A DNA stretch of 64,000 nt, taken from contig NZ_JACRYL010000006.1 in NCBI RefSeq assembly GCF_014306625.1, positions 84,088 to 148,087 of the forward strand, read 5' to 3'. The position numbers and the translations under genes were made by a program. Numbering within the stretch: the first letter of the stretch is position 1; each line of letters begins with the position of its first letter. This document shows, piece by piece, positions 42,918 through 51,652 of this stretch. The notes under the pieces were generated by a model. That model ran no database searches, was not told the origin of the DNA, and saw nothing but the letters and a program-made list of their open reading frames with translations. This DNA is from Pedobacter fastidiosus. Its GTDB lineage: Bacteria > Bacteroidota > Bacteroidia > Sphingobacteriales > Sphingobacteriaceae.

Positions 42918-43289
42918 TTAAACCGTTTTCGGTGGATGAAAAATTGAAGCAGAAAGATCTTTAACTGGTTTTTCTAGATAACCATTTTCTGATTTGATAA
43001 TGAAGTAGGGGATGTTTTGATTGATTGCAATGGTCTGAAATTTAGGTTCAGCCTCTGCAACTCTTTTAATGTTCTCTTGTGCCTGTTTGTTTTTGCTCTC
43101 TAAATCTTTCAATTTACGAGCCAGGAAACATTGACCATCACAATGTAGTTCTGGATGTGCTTTATTAATACAGAATACACTCGTAATATATTCCTTATTC
43201 ATTTGGTAACCAGTATAAGCCACCAACTGCATTGCGCCATTAGAAATGGTACAACTAATTAAGAAATATATTAGGATTCTTTTGAACAT
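42918..43289 (-). CDS. Small Cys/His-rich protein with an N-terminal membrane segment
   Basis: This 123-aa protein has a hydrophobic N-terminal segment (about 4-22). A metal-binding-like block follows, with Cys40, His45, His49, Cys50 and Cys54 (FCINKAHPELHCDGQC), then a charged helical tail ending KDLSASIFHPPKTV. Similar short proteins appear near cytochrome/copper genes in Bacteroidota as I recall. Their function is unassigned. It is first in the minus-strand run leading to MbnP and the MbnH-like gene, so I infer a role in copper binding or sensing. It is too short for a full copper chaperone fold. Confidence 0.65.
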   Translation of the reverse strand: MFKRILIYFLISCTISNGAMQLVAYTGYQMNKEYITSVFCINKAHPELHCDGQCFLARKLKDLESKNKQAQENIKRVAEAEPKFQTIAINQNIPYFIIKSENGYLEKPVKDLSASIFHPPKTV

Positions 43290-43354
43290 TTATTGAAGTG
43301 CAAAAGTATTAAAGAAATTGGGAGTGACAAAGAAAATAAAGCCATTTTTTAAAA

Positions 43355-43477
43355 CCGTTGATTGAAATCAACGGCAATGAATACAAGGCATAATAGAAAT
43401 TCTAATGCCGAATCTTTCAATTGCCAATAGAAATATTGGGCAAAATGCTTTTCGTTGCCGTCAGTTTCAACTGACGG
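43355..43477. repeat. REP-like palindrome doublet
   Basis: CCGTTGATtgaaATCAACGG (43355-43374) and CCGTCAGTttcaACTGACGG (43458-43477) share the framework CCGTnnnTTGAAAnnnACGGCAA in opposite orientations. This resembles the element at 3974. It is the two-headed arrangement of RAYT-dependent REP doublets. It lies between the small Cys-rich gene and the phosphohexomutase gene. Confidence 0.65.
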
Positions 43478-43485
43478 ATACAAAA

Positions 43486-43516
43486 AATCCAGATGCAATT
43501 TTGTGCATCTGGATTA
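43486..43516 (-). terminator. Terminator of the phosphohexomutase gene
   Basis: ATCCAGATGCA pairs with TGCATCTGGAT and is followed on the minus strand by TTTTTT, just after the 43537 stop. Confidence 0.8.
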
Positions 43517-43536
43517 ATAAATTATTTAATCTTCTG

Positions 43537-45273
43537 CTAAGCCTGCAAATCAGCCATTACTGCCTTAATTTTATCTCCTAATTTTTCGTTAACAGCTTTG
43601 AAATCTTTACGATCTGCTAAAGGGGCATTAACGCTACAGTAGAATTTAATTTTAGGTTCAGTACCACTTGGGCGAGCAGAAACTATGCTTCCATCTTCCG
43701 TAATAAACTGTAAAACATCAGAAGCTGGATAATCCAATTTGGTTACCGTACCTGTTGTTAAATCTGTTTCTTTACTCAACTCATAATCTTTCAAAACAGC
43801 AACTTTAGAGCCTCCTAATGATGCAGGTGGATTATTTCTGAATTTTTCCATCATTGCTTTAATCTCTTCCGCTCCAGTTTTCCCCTTTTTAGTAAGCGAA
43901 ACTAAGTCTTCTTTATATAACCCGTATTCAACGTATGTATCTAATAAAGCATCGTATAAACTATTGCCCTTATCTTTATAGTAAGCTGTCATTTCAGCAA
44001 TAAATGCAGCAGAAACTACCGCATCCTTATCGCGAACTAAATCACCGATTAAGTAACCATAACTTTCTTCACCTCCTGCAATAAATGTTTTTTTACCTTG
44101 AAGTTGTGTAATAATCTGACCGATCCATTTGAAGCCTGTAAGCGTATTGAAATATTCTACGTTTTTAGCATCGCAAATGGCTTTAATTAAGCTCGTGGTT
44201 ACAATGGTTGAAACAACAAATTCATTGCCTGTCAGTTTTCCATTCTCTTGCCAAGCCGTTAAAATATAATTGATTAATAAACTCCCTGTTTGATTACCAT
44301 TAAGCAAAACCCATTCGCCATCGTTATCTTTAACTGCAATACCTACCCGGTCAGCATCAGGATCTGTTGCCAAAACTAAATCAGCATCAATTTCTTTAGC
44401 CTTATTCATAGCCAAGGTTAACGCCTCTTTTTCTTCCGGATTTGGATAAACTACCGTTGGAAAATTTCCATCAGGCGTGCTTTGTTCTTCAACTAAAGTA
44501 ACATTGGTAAAACCGAATTGCTCCAAAGCTTTAGGAACCAATGTAATTCCAGTTCCATGGATAGGAGAGTACACAATTTTTAAATCATGCTGTCTTTTAA
44601 TTGCATTAGGAGAAAGTGAAAGCGCAGTAATTCCGTCTAGATAAAGCTTATCTACATCTTCACCAATTAACTCAATATTTTCCTCAACGCGATCAAATTT
44701 TACCTCATCAATGCTTGTTATTTTATTTACCTCGTCGATAACCAATTTATCATCAGGAGAAGTAAATTGACCGCCATCTGCACCATAAGCCTTGTAACCG
44801 TTGTATTCTTTTGGGTTATGGGATGCTGTTAGCATTACACCACTTTTACAACCAAAATGGCGCACTGCGAAAGAAAGCTCTGGAGTTGGTCTTAATGCCG
44901 AAAAGAAATAAACATGAATTCCATTTGCCGAGAATACATCTGCAGTCGTTTTTGCAAAGAAATCAGAATTGTTTCTGCTGTCATGAGCAATGGCCACGCT
45001 AATTTTTTCACCTGGATATTTATTGTTCAAATAGTTTGCTAAACCTTGTGTAGCTGTTCCAATTGTATATTTGTTTACACGGTTAGAGCCAGCGCCCATT
45101 ATGCCACGCAACCCCCCAGTTCCAAACTCTAGGCTCTTGTAAAAAGCATCGGTTAGTTCTGTAGTTGCATCTTTATCTACAAGGGCTTTAATTTCTGCCT
45201 TCGTATTTTTATCGTAGTTTCCATTTAACCACTGATTAATTGTGGCTTGAGTTGATTGATCAATTGCTTGCAT
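43537..45273 (-). CDS. Phosphoglucomutase / phosphomannomutase
   Basis: This 578-aa alpha-D-phosphohexomutase has the phosphoserine motif TASHNPKEYNGYK (Ser near 150), the metal loop DPDADRVG, the sugar-binding GGEESYG and the phosphate-binding SGTEPKIKFY near the end. It interconverts hexose 1- and 6-phosphates for glycogen, cell-wall or LPS precursor pools. The substrate (glucose or mannose) is not determined by sequence here. It is monocistronic with a good terminator. Confidence 0.94.
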   Translation of the reverse strand: MQAIDQSTQATINQWLNGNYDKNTKAEIKALVDKDATTELTDAFYKSLEFGTGGLRGIMGAGSNRVNKYTIGTATQGLANYLNNKYPGEKISVAIAHDSRNNSDFFAKTTADVFSANGIHVYFFSALRPTPELSFAVRHFGCKSGVMLTASHNPKEYNGYKAYGADGGQFTSPDDKLVIDEVNKITSIDEVKFDRVEENIELIGEDVDKLYLDGITALSLSPNAIKRQHDLKIVYSPIHGTGITLVPKALEQFGFTNVTLVEEQSTPDGNFPTVVYPNPEEKEALTLAMNKAKEIDADLVLATDPDADRVGIAVKDNDGEWVLLNGNQTGSLLINYILTAWQENGKLTGNEFVVSTIVTTSLIKAICDAKNVEYFNTLTGFKWIGQIITQLQGKKTFIAGGEESYGYLIGDLVRDKDAVVSAAFIAEMTAYYKDKGNSLYDALLDTYVEYGLYKEDLVSLTKKGKTGAEEIKAMMEKFRNNPPASLGGSKVAVLKDYELSKETDLTTGTVTKLDYPASDVLQFITEDGSIVSARPSGTEPKIKFYCSVNAPLADRKDFKAVNEKLGDKIKAVMADLQA

Positions 45274-45554
45274 TGAGCTTTATTTTTAATTTAATATCTG
45301 GTGTTGAACAAATTTAACGTACTGATGTTTGGTTGAAATCGATTTAATTTAACTTCATCCAAATTTTATTTTGTTGAGGGTGTTGCTTTTAACATGGTTT
45401 TGTTTAATTTCACGCCCCGATACAATAATAAAGAAAATTACATATTCCAGTATAAAATGAAGCTATTATAATTTTTTCTTTGATAAAAAAATATAATTGT
45501 TCTAGAGGGAATCCTTTCGAACTTCATTGCCAATAAAAACCAATAAAGAACTAA

Positions 45555-46868
45555 ATGAAAATATTAAAATTTGGGGGTACTTCAGTCGGTAGTCCCGAGC
45601 GTATGACGAAGTTGTTGGATATCATTAATCCAAATGAAGAGCAGATTGTCGTTTTATCAGCAGTGTCTGGTACAACAAATAGCTTGGTAGAAATTTCAAA
45701 TTATTTTTTAGCTGGAGATAAGAAGAAGGGGAGCGTTGCGATTGAAAATCTATATCAAAAATATAAGGACTTTGTTGTTGAACTTTTGCCTGCTTCTGAT
45801 TTTCAGGAAATGGGAAATGAAGTTATTGATTATCATTTCAGCTTTTTAGCGGTTTTAACCAATGATATTTTTACAACGATTGAAGAAAAAGTTGTTTTGG
45901 CTCAGGGTGAATTATTATCTACAACTCTTTATCATATTTACTTAAAATCTATTGGTGTAGAATCTGTTTTGCTCCCTGCTTTAGATTTTATGAAAACGGA
46001 TGAGGATAACGAACCGGATATTCCATTTACGACAAAACATTTAATGCCAATTTTGGCAGAGCATAAAGGCAATAAACTTTTTATTACCCAAGGATTTATT
46101 TGTCGCAATAGTTTTGGCGAAGTCGATAATTTACGCCGTGGCGGAAGTGATTATACAGCCTCTTTACTGGGTGCTGCAATTATGGCCGAAGAAGTTCAAA
46201 TATGGACGGATATTGACGGAATGCACAATAATGACCCACGGATTGTAAAAGGAACTAAGCCAATTGCTCAACTATCATTTGATGAAGCAGCTGAGTTGGC
46301 TTATTTTGGAGCAAAGATTTTACACCCACAGTCAGTTTTTCCTGCGCAGAAGTATAAAATTCCTGTTCGTTTGTTAAATACAATGGAGCCAAGCGCTGCT
46401 GGGACTTTAATTACGCATGATAGCGAAAAAGGTAAGATAAAATCGATTGCTGCGAAAGATGGAATTACCGCAATCCGGATTCAATCGAGTAGAATGCTTT
46501 TGGCTTATGGTTTCTTACGTCGGGTATTTGAGGTTTTTGAACGCTACAAAACGCCAATTGATATGATTACAACTTCGGAAGTTGCTGTGTCTTTAACAAT
46601 TGATGAAACGGCTCATTTGCCAAAAATTATCGAAGAGCTAGAAAGTTTTGGAACCGTTGAAGTAGATACAGATCACAGTATTGTTTGTGTAGTTGGCGAT
46701 TTCGGGTCAGAAAAACATGGTTTTGCGAGTCGGGTTTTAGAGGGATTAAAACACATTCCAATTCGTATGATTTCTTATGGAGGAAGTAATTATAATGTTT
46801 CTCTACTGATTTTAAGTGAATATAAAACTGAGGCTTTGCGAAGTCTGCACAATAGATTATTCGAATAA
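45555..46868 (+). CDS. lysC: Aspartate kinase
   Basis: This 437-aa monofunctional kinase phosphorylates aspartate, the first step to Lys, Thr and Met. The N-terminal amino acid kinase domain has the KFGGTSVG motif and RRGGSDYTA. A C-terminal pair of ACT domains (about 300-437) should bind lysine or threonine for feedback. It is a stand-alone kinase rather than a fused homoserine dehydrogenase. lysA is nearby at 47722, consistent with a lysine pathway neighbourhood. A HicB/HicA-like pair follows within 20 bp. Confidence 0.94.
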   Translation: MKILKFGGTSVGSPERMTKLLDIINPNEEQIVVLSAVSGTTNSLVEISNYFLAGDKKKGSVAIENLYQKYKDFVVELLPASDFQEMGNEVIDYHFSFLAVLTNDIFTTIEEKVVLAQGELLSTTLYHIYLKSIGVESVLLPALDFMKTDEDNEPDIPFTTKHLMPILAEHKGNKLFITQGFICRNSFGEVDNLRRGGSDYTASLLGAAIMAEEVQIWTDIDGMHNNDPRIVKGTKPIAQLSFDEAAELAYFGAKILHPQSVFPAQKYKIPVRLLNTMEPSAAGTLITHDSEKGKIKSIAAKDGITAIRIQSSRMLLAYGFLRRVFEVFERYKTPIDMITTSEVAVSLTIDETAHLPKIIEELESFGTVEVDTDHSIVCVVGDFGSEKHGFASRVLEGLKHIPIRMISYGGSNYNVSLLILSEYKTEALRSLHNRLFE

Positions 46869-46886
46869 ATAGCTTAAATTAGCATT

Positions 46887-47093
46887 ATGAATGAGGTGTT
46901 TTTTTTAGTGGAGGAAAGTTTAGAGGGCGGTTATGTTGCCAAAGCTCTAGGCGAATCAATTTTTACAGAAGCCGAAAATATGGATGATTTAAAAGTCAAT
47001 ATTAAAGAAGCTGTACTTTGTCATTTCGATGAAGATAAAATGCCAAAAATGATCCGCATTCATTCTGTTAAGGAAGAACTTTTAACCGTTTAA
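46887..47093 (+). CDS. HicB-like antitoxin (short form)
   Basis: This 68-aa protein has the HicB-type partial RNase H-like fold: EESLEGGYVAKALGESIFTEAENMDDLKVNIKEAV. It lacks any C-terminal DNA-binding extension. It precedes a HicA-like gene by 6 bp, so the antitoxin comes first, the reverse of the classical hicAB order. It may neutralise HicA by protein contact alone and leave regulation to another factor (inference). Confidence 0.78.
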   Translation: MNEVFFLVEESLEGGYVAKALGESIFTEAENMDDLKVNIKEAVLCHFDEDKMPKMIRIHSVKEELLTV

Positions 47094-47099
47094 CTTTTA

Positions 47100-47333
47100 A
47101 TGAAAACGCCTCGTGATTTATCTGCCACAGATTTAATTAAGCTTTTAAAGAAATTTGGGTATGAAATTACAAGGCAAAAAGGAAGTCACATTCGGTTATC
47201 AGTTACTATTGGAGAAGTAACACATCATGTTACCATTCCGAACCACAATCCTTTAAAATTAGGAACATTATTATCAATAGTTAATGATGTTAGCGATTTT
47301 TTAAAAATCCCAAAAACTGAAATTTTAAAGTAG
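47100..47333 (+). CDS. hicA: HicA-type mRNA interferase toxin
   Basis: This 77-aa dsRBD-fold toxin has TDLIKLLKKFGYEITRQKGSHIRL, with the catalytic histidine His30 in GSH, and the typical THHVTIPNHNPLKLGTL. It would cleave mRNA when free of its antitoxin. It looks intact and its partner lies immediately upstream. Confidence 0.9.
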   Translation: MKTPRDLSATDLIKLLKKFGYEITRQKGSHIRLSVTIGEVTHHVTIPNHNPLKLGTLLSIVNDVSDFLKIPKTEILK

Positions 47334-47498
47334 CTATTCGAATAGAAGATAAAAGGCGCCAATAATAACCAGCAATCCGATTAGGAAATGAATAGCCAAA
47401 AAGCTTGATGGTAACAATTCATTTTTGTGTTTCTTGTAAGAATTAAATAATCCTGCGGAAATGATAATAATGATAAATATGGCAGCTGCAATTTTCAT
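47334..47498 (-). CDS. Small two-helix membrane protein (54 aa)
   Basis: On the minus strand an ATG at 47498 opens a 54-aa frame, MKIAAAIFIIIIISAGLF then NSYKKHKNE then a second hydrophobic segment to LLFE. That gives two membrane helices with a basic loop. Its stop directly follows the HicA stop on the opposite strand. Good frame continuity and clean topology support a real gene, but there is no known family and no evident ribosome site. Confidence 0.5.
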   Translation of the reverse strand: MKIAAAIFIIIIISAGLFNSYKKHKNELLPSSFLAIHFLIGLLVIIGAFYLLFE

Positions 47499-47552
47499 AG
47501 GAATATAAAATTAGAAGGTTATGAAATTATCAAAATTAAAATCATGACGGTT

Positions 47553-47723
47553 TCATTTTCGAATAAAAAAAAGAAACAGTACAATTAGAAGTAAAACGAT
47601 AAAGAATCGAATTTTTCCATTGTATTGCTTGCGGGTAATTCTTCCATGCTTTAAATCGAGGTAATTACCCAAATAAATTAGCCCAAAGAATAAAATTAAA
47701 ATTATAATAAGGAATTTGAACAT
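47553..47723 (-). CDS. Small membrane protein (56 aa), divergent from lysA
   Basis: The 56-aa product begins MFKFLIIILILFFGLIYLGN, has a short basic loop (LDLKHGRITRKQYNGK) and a second hydrophobic helix, ending FIRK. The start is chosen at 47723 because the upstream extension is not hydrophobic. The ATG overlaps the lysA ATG on the other strand as CATG. Two adjacent small membrane genes lie on this strand. Function is unknown, and a spurious ORF cannot be excluded. Confidence 0.45.
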   Translation of the reverse strand: MFKFLIIILILFFGLIYLGNYLDLKHGRITRKQYNGKIRFFIVLLLIVLFLFFIRK

Positions 47724-48891
47724 GTTCGCCGATAAAGATATATCAAAGTTTAACAATATAGAAACCCCTTTTTACTACTACGATACCGATTTGTTGCAAA
47801 AAACCTTGCAAACTTGTGCAAAAGCAGCTGCACCATTTCAGTTTCACATTCACTATGCTTTAAAGGCAAACTTTAACCAAGTTCTTCTTAATCAGATTAA
47901 AGAAATAGGTTTTGGTGCAGATTGCGTAAGTTCTGGCGAAGTTAGAAGAGCTGTAGAAGTTGGGTTTGATCACCAGAAAATTGTTTTTGCCGGAGTTGGT
48001 AAATCCGATAAAGAAATAAACGAGGCTTTGGATTTAGATATTTTCTGCTTTAATGTAGAGTCCGTTCAAGAATTGGAAGTTTTGAATGAACTTGCAGCTA
48101 AAAAGGGAAAAGTTGCTCAAGTAGCCATTCGCATAAATCCAAATGTTGATGCACATACACACCATAACATTACAACGGGCTTAGACGAGAACAAGTTCGG
48201 GGTTAATTCTTGGGATTTATCTGAATGTGCCGAAATGTTGAAAGCATCTCCAAATCTCAAATTTATCGGAATTCACTTCCATATTGGTTCTCAAATAACC
48301 AATTTAGATGTTTATAAAAATTTGTGCGTTCGCGTAAATGAATTTTCTAAATGGTTTGAGGATAAAGGTTTTGCTATTCAGGTTTTAAATGTTGGTGGTG
48401 GTTTAGGTATCGATTATTATAACCCAGATCATCAAATACCTGACTTCGAATCTTACTTTAAAATTTTTAATGAATTTTTAGAAGTTAAGCCGAATCAAGA
48501 AGTTCATTTCGAATTGGGAAGGGCTTTAGTTGGTCAATCAGCATCATTAATTACCAGAGCTTTATACATCAAGAATGGGAAAAAGAAAAATTTTGTCGTT
48601 TTAGATGCTGGAATGACAGAATTAATGCGTCCTGCGCTTTATCAAGCTTATCATAAAATAGAAAATCTAACTCAATCTAAAATCGTAGATCGTAAAACAG
48701 AAATCGTTAAATATGATATCGTTGGACCAATTTGCGAAAGTACAGATTGTTTTGGCAAGGAAGTAGAACAGCCAGAATCTTTTAGAGGCGACATATTCGC
48801 CATTCGTAGTGCTGGCGCTTACGGAGAAGTTATGGCATCTAAGTATAATTTAAGAGATGCTATAAGATTTATTTATAGCAACGAGATATAA
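47722..48891 (+). CDS. lysA: Diaminopimelate decarboxylase
   Basis: The enzyme makes L-lysine from meso-diaminopimelate, using PLP. Beginning at ATG 47722 (MFADKDISKF, about 389 aa), the TIM-barrel domain has the PLP-lysine in HYALKANFN and HIGSQITNLD, then GGGLGIDY. The C-terminal domain has the substrate-binding CESTDCFG. The TTG at 47716 is also in frame but would only add two residues. The start codon overlaps the divergent small gene's start. Confidence 0.95.
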   Translation: MFADKDISKFNNIETPFYYYDTDLLQKTLQTCAKAAAPFQFHIHYALKANFNQVLLNQIKEIGFGADCVSSGEVRRAVEVGFDHQKIVFAGVGKSDKEINEALDLDIFCFNVESVQELEVLNELAAKKGKVAQVAIRINPNVDAHTHHNITTGLDENKFGVNSWDLSECAEMLKASPNLKFIGIHFHIGSQITNLDVYKNLCVRVNEFSKWFEDKGFAIQVLNVGGGLGIDYYNPDHQIPDFESYFKIFNEFLEVKPNQEVHFELGRALVGQSASLITRALYIKNGKKKNFVVLDAGMTELMRPALYQAYHKIENLTQSKIVDRKTEIVKYDIVGPICESTDCFGKEVEQPESFRGDIFAIRSAGAYGEVMASKYNLRDAIRFIYSNEI

Positions 48892-48900
48892 ACATTATGA

Positions 48901-48970
48901 TCGTCATTTCGAGGCACGAAGCAATCTAATCTTTTTGCTAATGAAATCGCTTTTTGCCTCGCAATTGACG
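48901..48970. repeat. GTCATTTCGAGG-type inverted repeat
   Basis: CGTCATTTCGAGGCACGAAGCAATC and GATTG-like GCCTCGCAATTGACG ends form an imperfect palindrome after lysA. It is the same class as at 25290. Confidence 0.5.
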
Positions 48971-48977
48971 TTTTTAG

Positions 48978-49190
48978 CTATTTTTTCTTAGAAGTTACGA
49001 AAACAATTACGCCTGCAACTAATATTATTCCTCCGGCATAAGGTGGCCAGTTAACGGATTTTTCTTTATCCGCAGATATTTGTATTGGGCCAGCATCTAC
49101 AACTTTTTCTCTTTTTGTATAGGAGAAACCTGTCCAGATTAACATGGCTATTCCAACGATTATAAGTACGAGTCCTACAGTTTTGTTCAT
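48978..49190 (-). CDS. DUF3185-like small membrane protein
   Basis: This 70-aa protein has two hydrophobic helices (4-23 and 50-66) with a charged central part (KREKVVDAGPIQISADKEKSV) and a Lys-rich end. The pattern resembles DUF3185 proteins. Function is unknown. Confidence 0.65.
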   Translation of the reverse strand: MNKTVGLVLIIVGIAMLIWTGFSYTKREKVVDAGPIQISADKEKSVNWPPYAGGIILVAGVIVFVTSKKK

Positions 49191-49237
49191 GATTTAAATG
49201 TTAATTAAAATTTAAACAGTAAGAAAAGATTAATGTT

Positions 49238-49615
49238 TTACTCGTCAAAGAAATCAACAAGCCCACCAAGAAAATATTCGTCAATTCCCTCGGTAAAATC
49301 TTTATAGTCTTCTTCGGGAATATTGGTTTGCCTAAACTCTAATGAAGTTCCGCTTTTATCTTCGTGAAGTTTAATCGTAACAATCGAAGGTTCATTTTCC
49401 TCACCAAAGTACCATTGCTGAACTATTTTTTTACCAAATTCGAACTCGATATTCTTTCCAGCAATGTCACCATCCCAAAGCGAAAATTCAGTATCTGGTT
49501 TTTCTTCAAATTCAACCTCGGCACCTGTCCAAAGTTTTAAGCTGGTTTCTTTTGTAAGCGCTAAATAAACTTCCTCGGGCGGAGCGGGTATGTACGTATA
49601 TTTTTTATAATCCAT
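49238..49615 (-). CDS. START-like/SRPBCC-fold protein
   Basis: This 125-aa protein looks like an AHSA1/START-type domain: an N-terminal IPAPPEEVYLALTKETSLKLWTG opening, then EFEEKPDTEFSLWDG and the QWYFGEENEPSIVTIKL strand pair, with a C-terminal helix. Such small proteins often act as lipid or cofactor binders or Hsp90-like cochaperones. No ligand is evident. There is no signal peptide. Confidence 0.8.
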   Translation of the reverse strand: MDYKKYTYIPAPPEEVYLALTKETSLKLWTGAEVEFEEKPDTEFSLWDGDIAGKNIEFEFGKKIVQQWYFGEENEPSIVTIKLHEDKSGTSLEFRQTNIPEEDYKDFTEGIDEYFLGGLVDFFDE

Positions 49616-49758
49616 TCTGTATCATGATTTTTAGGATTTAAGGATTTTCAAGATAACGGTTCAAGAAAATAAAATCCAATCTTAGGCTTTTGTTTTAATA
49701 TAAGTTCTAGTTAATTTTTATTTACGATTTATTACGCATTATCATGCTAATCCTTAAA

Positions 49759-50154
49759 TCATTTTAATCCTGCTCTATATTTGTTTATTTTAGGATTGTA
49801 TATTTTTTTAAATTGAAGACTTGTTGCTCCAAAATTAATCAATAATCCAATATTAAAATTATAAGCTACCACATAATTTTTAGCTTGAGCTAAATGATTG
49901 TTCTCTAAATTAATACAAGCTTTAAGTTCTACAGTAAGGATATTTTCAACGACAAAATCAGCACGTCTTTTCCCAACAATTAAACCATCGTAAAAGATTT
50001 CCTGCTCAACTTCTCTTTTAAATCTTATTCCAGCTTTTTCTAACTCAATTGCCAAGCATCTTTGATAAATTACTTCTTGAAATCCGTTTCCCAAAACATT
50101 GTGCACTTTCATTGCACATCCATTTATTCGATAAGTCAAATCTTCAATATCCAT
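49759..50154 (-). CDS. GxxExxY protein
   Basis: This 131-aa protein has the defining motif GFQEVIYQ near residue 24-31, followed by an endonuclease-like KREVEQEIFYDG and the ADFVVENILTVELKA and AQAKNYV segments. The GxxExxY family is widespread in Bacteroidota and has no established function. Its nuclease-like core (conserved Asp, Glu-x-Lys) suggests a restriction-fold relative (inference). It stands alone in the gap between the SRPBCC and acyl-CoA dehydrogenase genes. Confidence 0.85.
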   Translation of the reverse strand: MDIEDLTYRINGCAMKVHNVLGNGFQEVIYQRCLAIELEKAGIRFKREVEQEIFYDGLIVGKRRADFVVENILTVELKACINLENNHLAQAKNYVVAYNFNIGLLINFGATSLQFKKIYNPKINKYRAGLK

Positions 50155-50349
50155 TTTACTAAAATTAATGGAATGAAAACTATAACAACAGGGGAACAGG
50201 ATTAAAAGATTTTCAAGATGGTAGTTTCAGAAAAACCCAAACATAAAAAACCTTGTAATTTTAATTAATTGAATTATAATTTTATTGTTTTGAACTTATT
50301 AATATGCGCCTTATCATGTAAATCCTAAAATCACCTTAAATCTTGCTCC

Positions 50350-51540
50350 TTACTTAAACGCATTTAACCCTGTCACATCCATTCCCGTAATCAATAGATG
50401 AATATCGTGAGTACCTTCATAAGTTACAACAGATTCTAGATTCATCATGTGGCGCATAATCGAATATTCTCCAGTAATTCCCATTCCACCAAGCATTTGG
50501 CGGGCATTTCTAGCAATATCTAAAGCAATTTCGACACTATTTCTTTTTGCCATAGAGATTTGTTCCGCAGAGGCTCTTCCTTCGCTTTTAAGTACTCCTA
50601 ATCTCCAAACCAAAAGCTGACCTTTTGTAATTTCCGTTACCATTTCAGCAAGTTTTTTCTGCTGCAATTGAAATCCTCCAATTGGTTTCCCGAATTGAAC
50701 CCTTTCTTTTGAGTAACGAAGAGCGGTATCATAACAATCCATCGCAGCACCTAAGGCACCCCAAGCAATACCATAACGAGCTTGATTTAAACATCCCAAC
50801 GGACCTTTTAAACCACGTATTTCTGGAAATATATTTTCTTTAGGAACTTTTACATTATCAAAAACCAACTCCCCAGTTGCAGAAGCTCTTAAACTCCATT
50901 TGTTATGTGTTTCGGGAGTAGAAAAACCTTCCATTCCACGTTCTACAACCATTCCTCTAATTTTTCCAGATTCATCTTTCGCCCACACCACTGCAATATC
51001 AGCAAAAGGTGCATTGCTGATCCACATTTTTGCGCCGTTTAGAATGTAGTGGCTTCCAGCATCTTTAATATTGGTAACCATCCCGCCGGGATTAGATCCA
51101 TGATCGGGTTCCGTTAATCCGAAACAGCCCATCATTTCTCCACTAGCTAATTTTGGTAAATATTTTCTTCGTTGTTCTTCGGTACCGTAAGCGTAAATAG
51201 GATACATCACCAATGATCCCTGAACGGAAGCTGTTGAACGAATTCCAGAATCGCCACGCTCTATTTCTTGCATTATGATGCCGTAAGCGGTATAATCCAA
51301 ACCTGCTCCACCATATTCTACGGGAATAGTTGGACCGAATGCACCAATATCTGCTAAGCCTTTTATTAAATGCTTAGGAAATTCTGCCTTTTGGGCATAA
51401 TCTTCAATTATCGGACTCACTTCTTTCTTCACCCATTCTCTAGCGGTTGCGCGAATTAATTTGTGTTCATCGGTTAATAATTCATCTAATAAATAGTAGT
51501 CTGGTGCTTCGTACAAGTCTCTTCTTACTGATTTGCTCAT
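50350..51540 (-). CDS. Acyl-CoA dehydrogenase (glutaryl-CoA dehydrogenase-like)
   Basis: This 396-aa FAD enzyme has CFGLTEPDHGSNPGGM and KMWISNAPFADI on the flavin face, an ARYGIAWGALGAAMDCY helix and the catalytic-glutamate loop VVTYEGTHDIHLL. The YEGTHDIH sequence resembles glutaryl-CoA dehydrogenase rather than short-chain enzymes, so glutaryl-CoA or related dicarboxyl-CoA oxidation is a plausible substrate. Electrons would pass to ETF. No pathway genes surround it. Confidence 0.9.
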   Translation of the reverse strand: MSKSVRRDLYEAPDYYLLDELLTDEHKLIRATAREWVKKEVSPIIEDYAQKAEFPKHLIKGLADIGAFGPTIPVEYGGAGLDYTAYGIIMQEIERGDSGIRSTASVQGSLVMYPIYAYGTEEQRRKYLPKLASGEMMGCFGLTEPDHGSNPGGMVTNIKDAGSHYILNGAKMWISNAPFADIAVVWAKDESGKIRGMVVERGMEGFSTPETHNKWSLRASATGELVFDNVKVPKENIFPEIRGLKGPLGCLNQARYGIAWGALGAAMDCYDTALRYSKERVQFGKPIGGFQLQQKKLAEMVTEITKGQLLVWRLGVLKSEGRASAEQISMAKRNSVEIALDIARNARQMLGGMGITGEYSIMRHMMNLESVVTYEGTHDIHLLITGMDVTGLNAFK

Positions 51541-51626
51541 TTGTAATCAATTATCTGGTTTAGAAATCGCGTTCATTTCAAAGGTAACAATTTACGGCAA
51601 TGGGTATTATATTCGATAAGAAAAAT

Positions 51627-51634
51627 TAATTTTG
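51627..51634 (+). promoter_or_regulatory. -7 box (TAATTTTG) of folB
   Basis: TAATTTTG fits TAnnTTTG and lies 18 bp before the ATG at 51653. Confidence 0.45.
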
Positions 51635-51652
51635 CGTTAGATAAATAAATAA

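Noticed and set aside
43537..45273. Carbohydrate-use cluster around the phosphohexomutase
   Set aside because: Neighbours are unrelated (cytochrome cluster, lysC), and both sides have repeats or a terminator.
45274..45554. Riboswitch-like leader before lysC
   Set aside because: The 280-bp A/T-rich region has no lysine riboswitch core or terminator-antiterminator pair that I can see.
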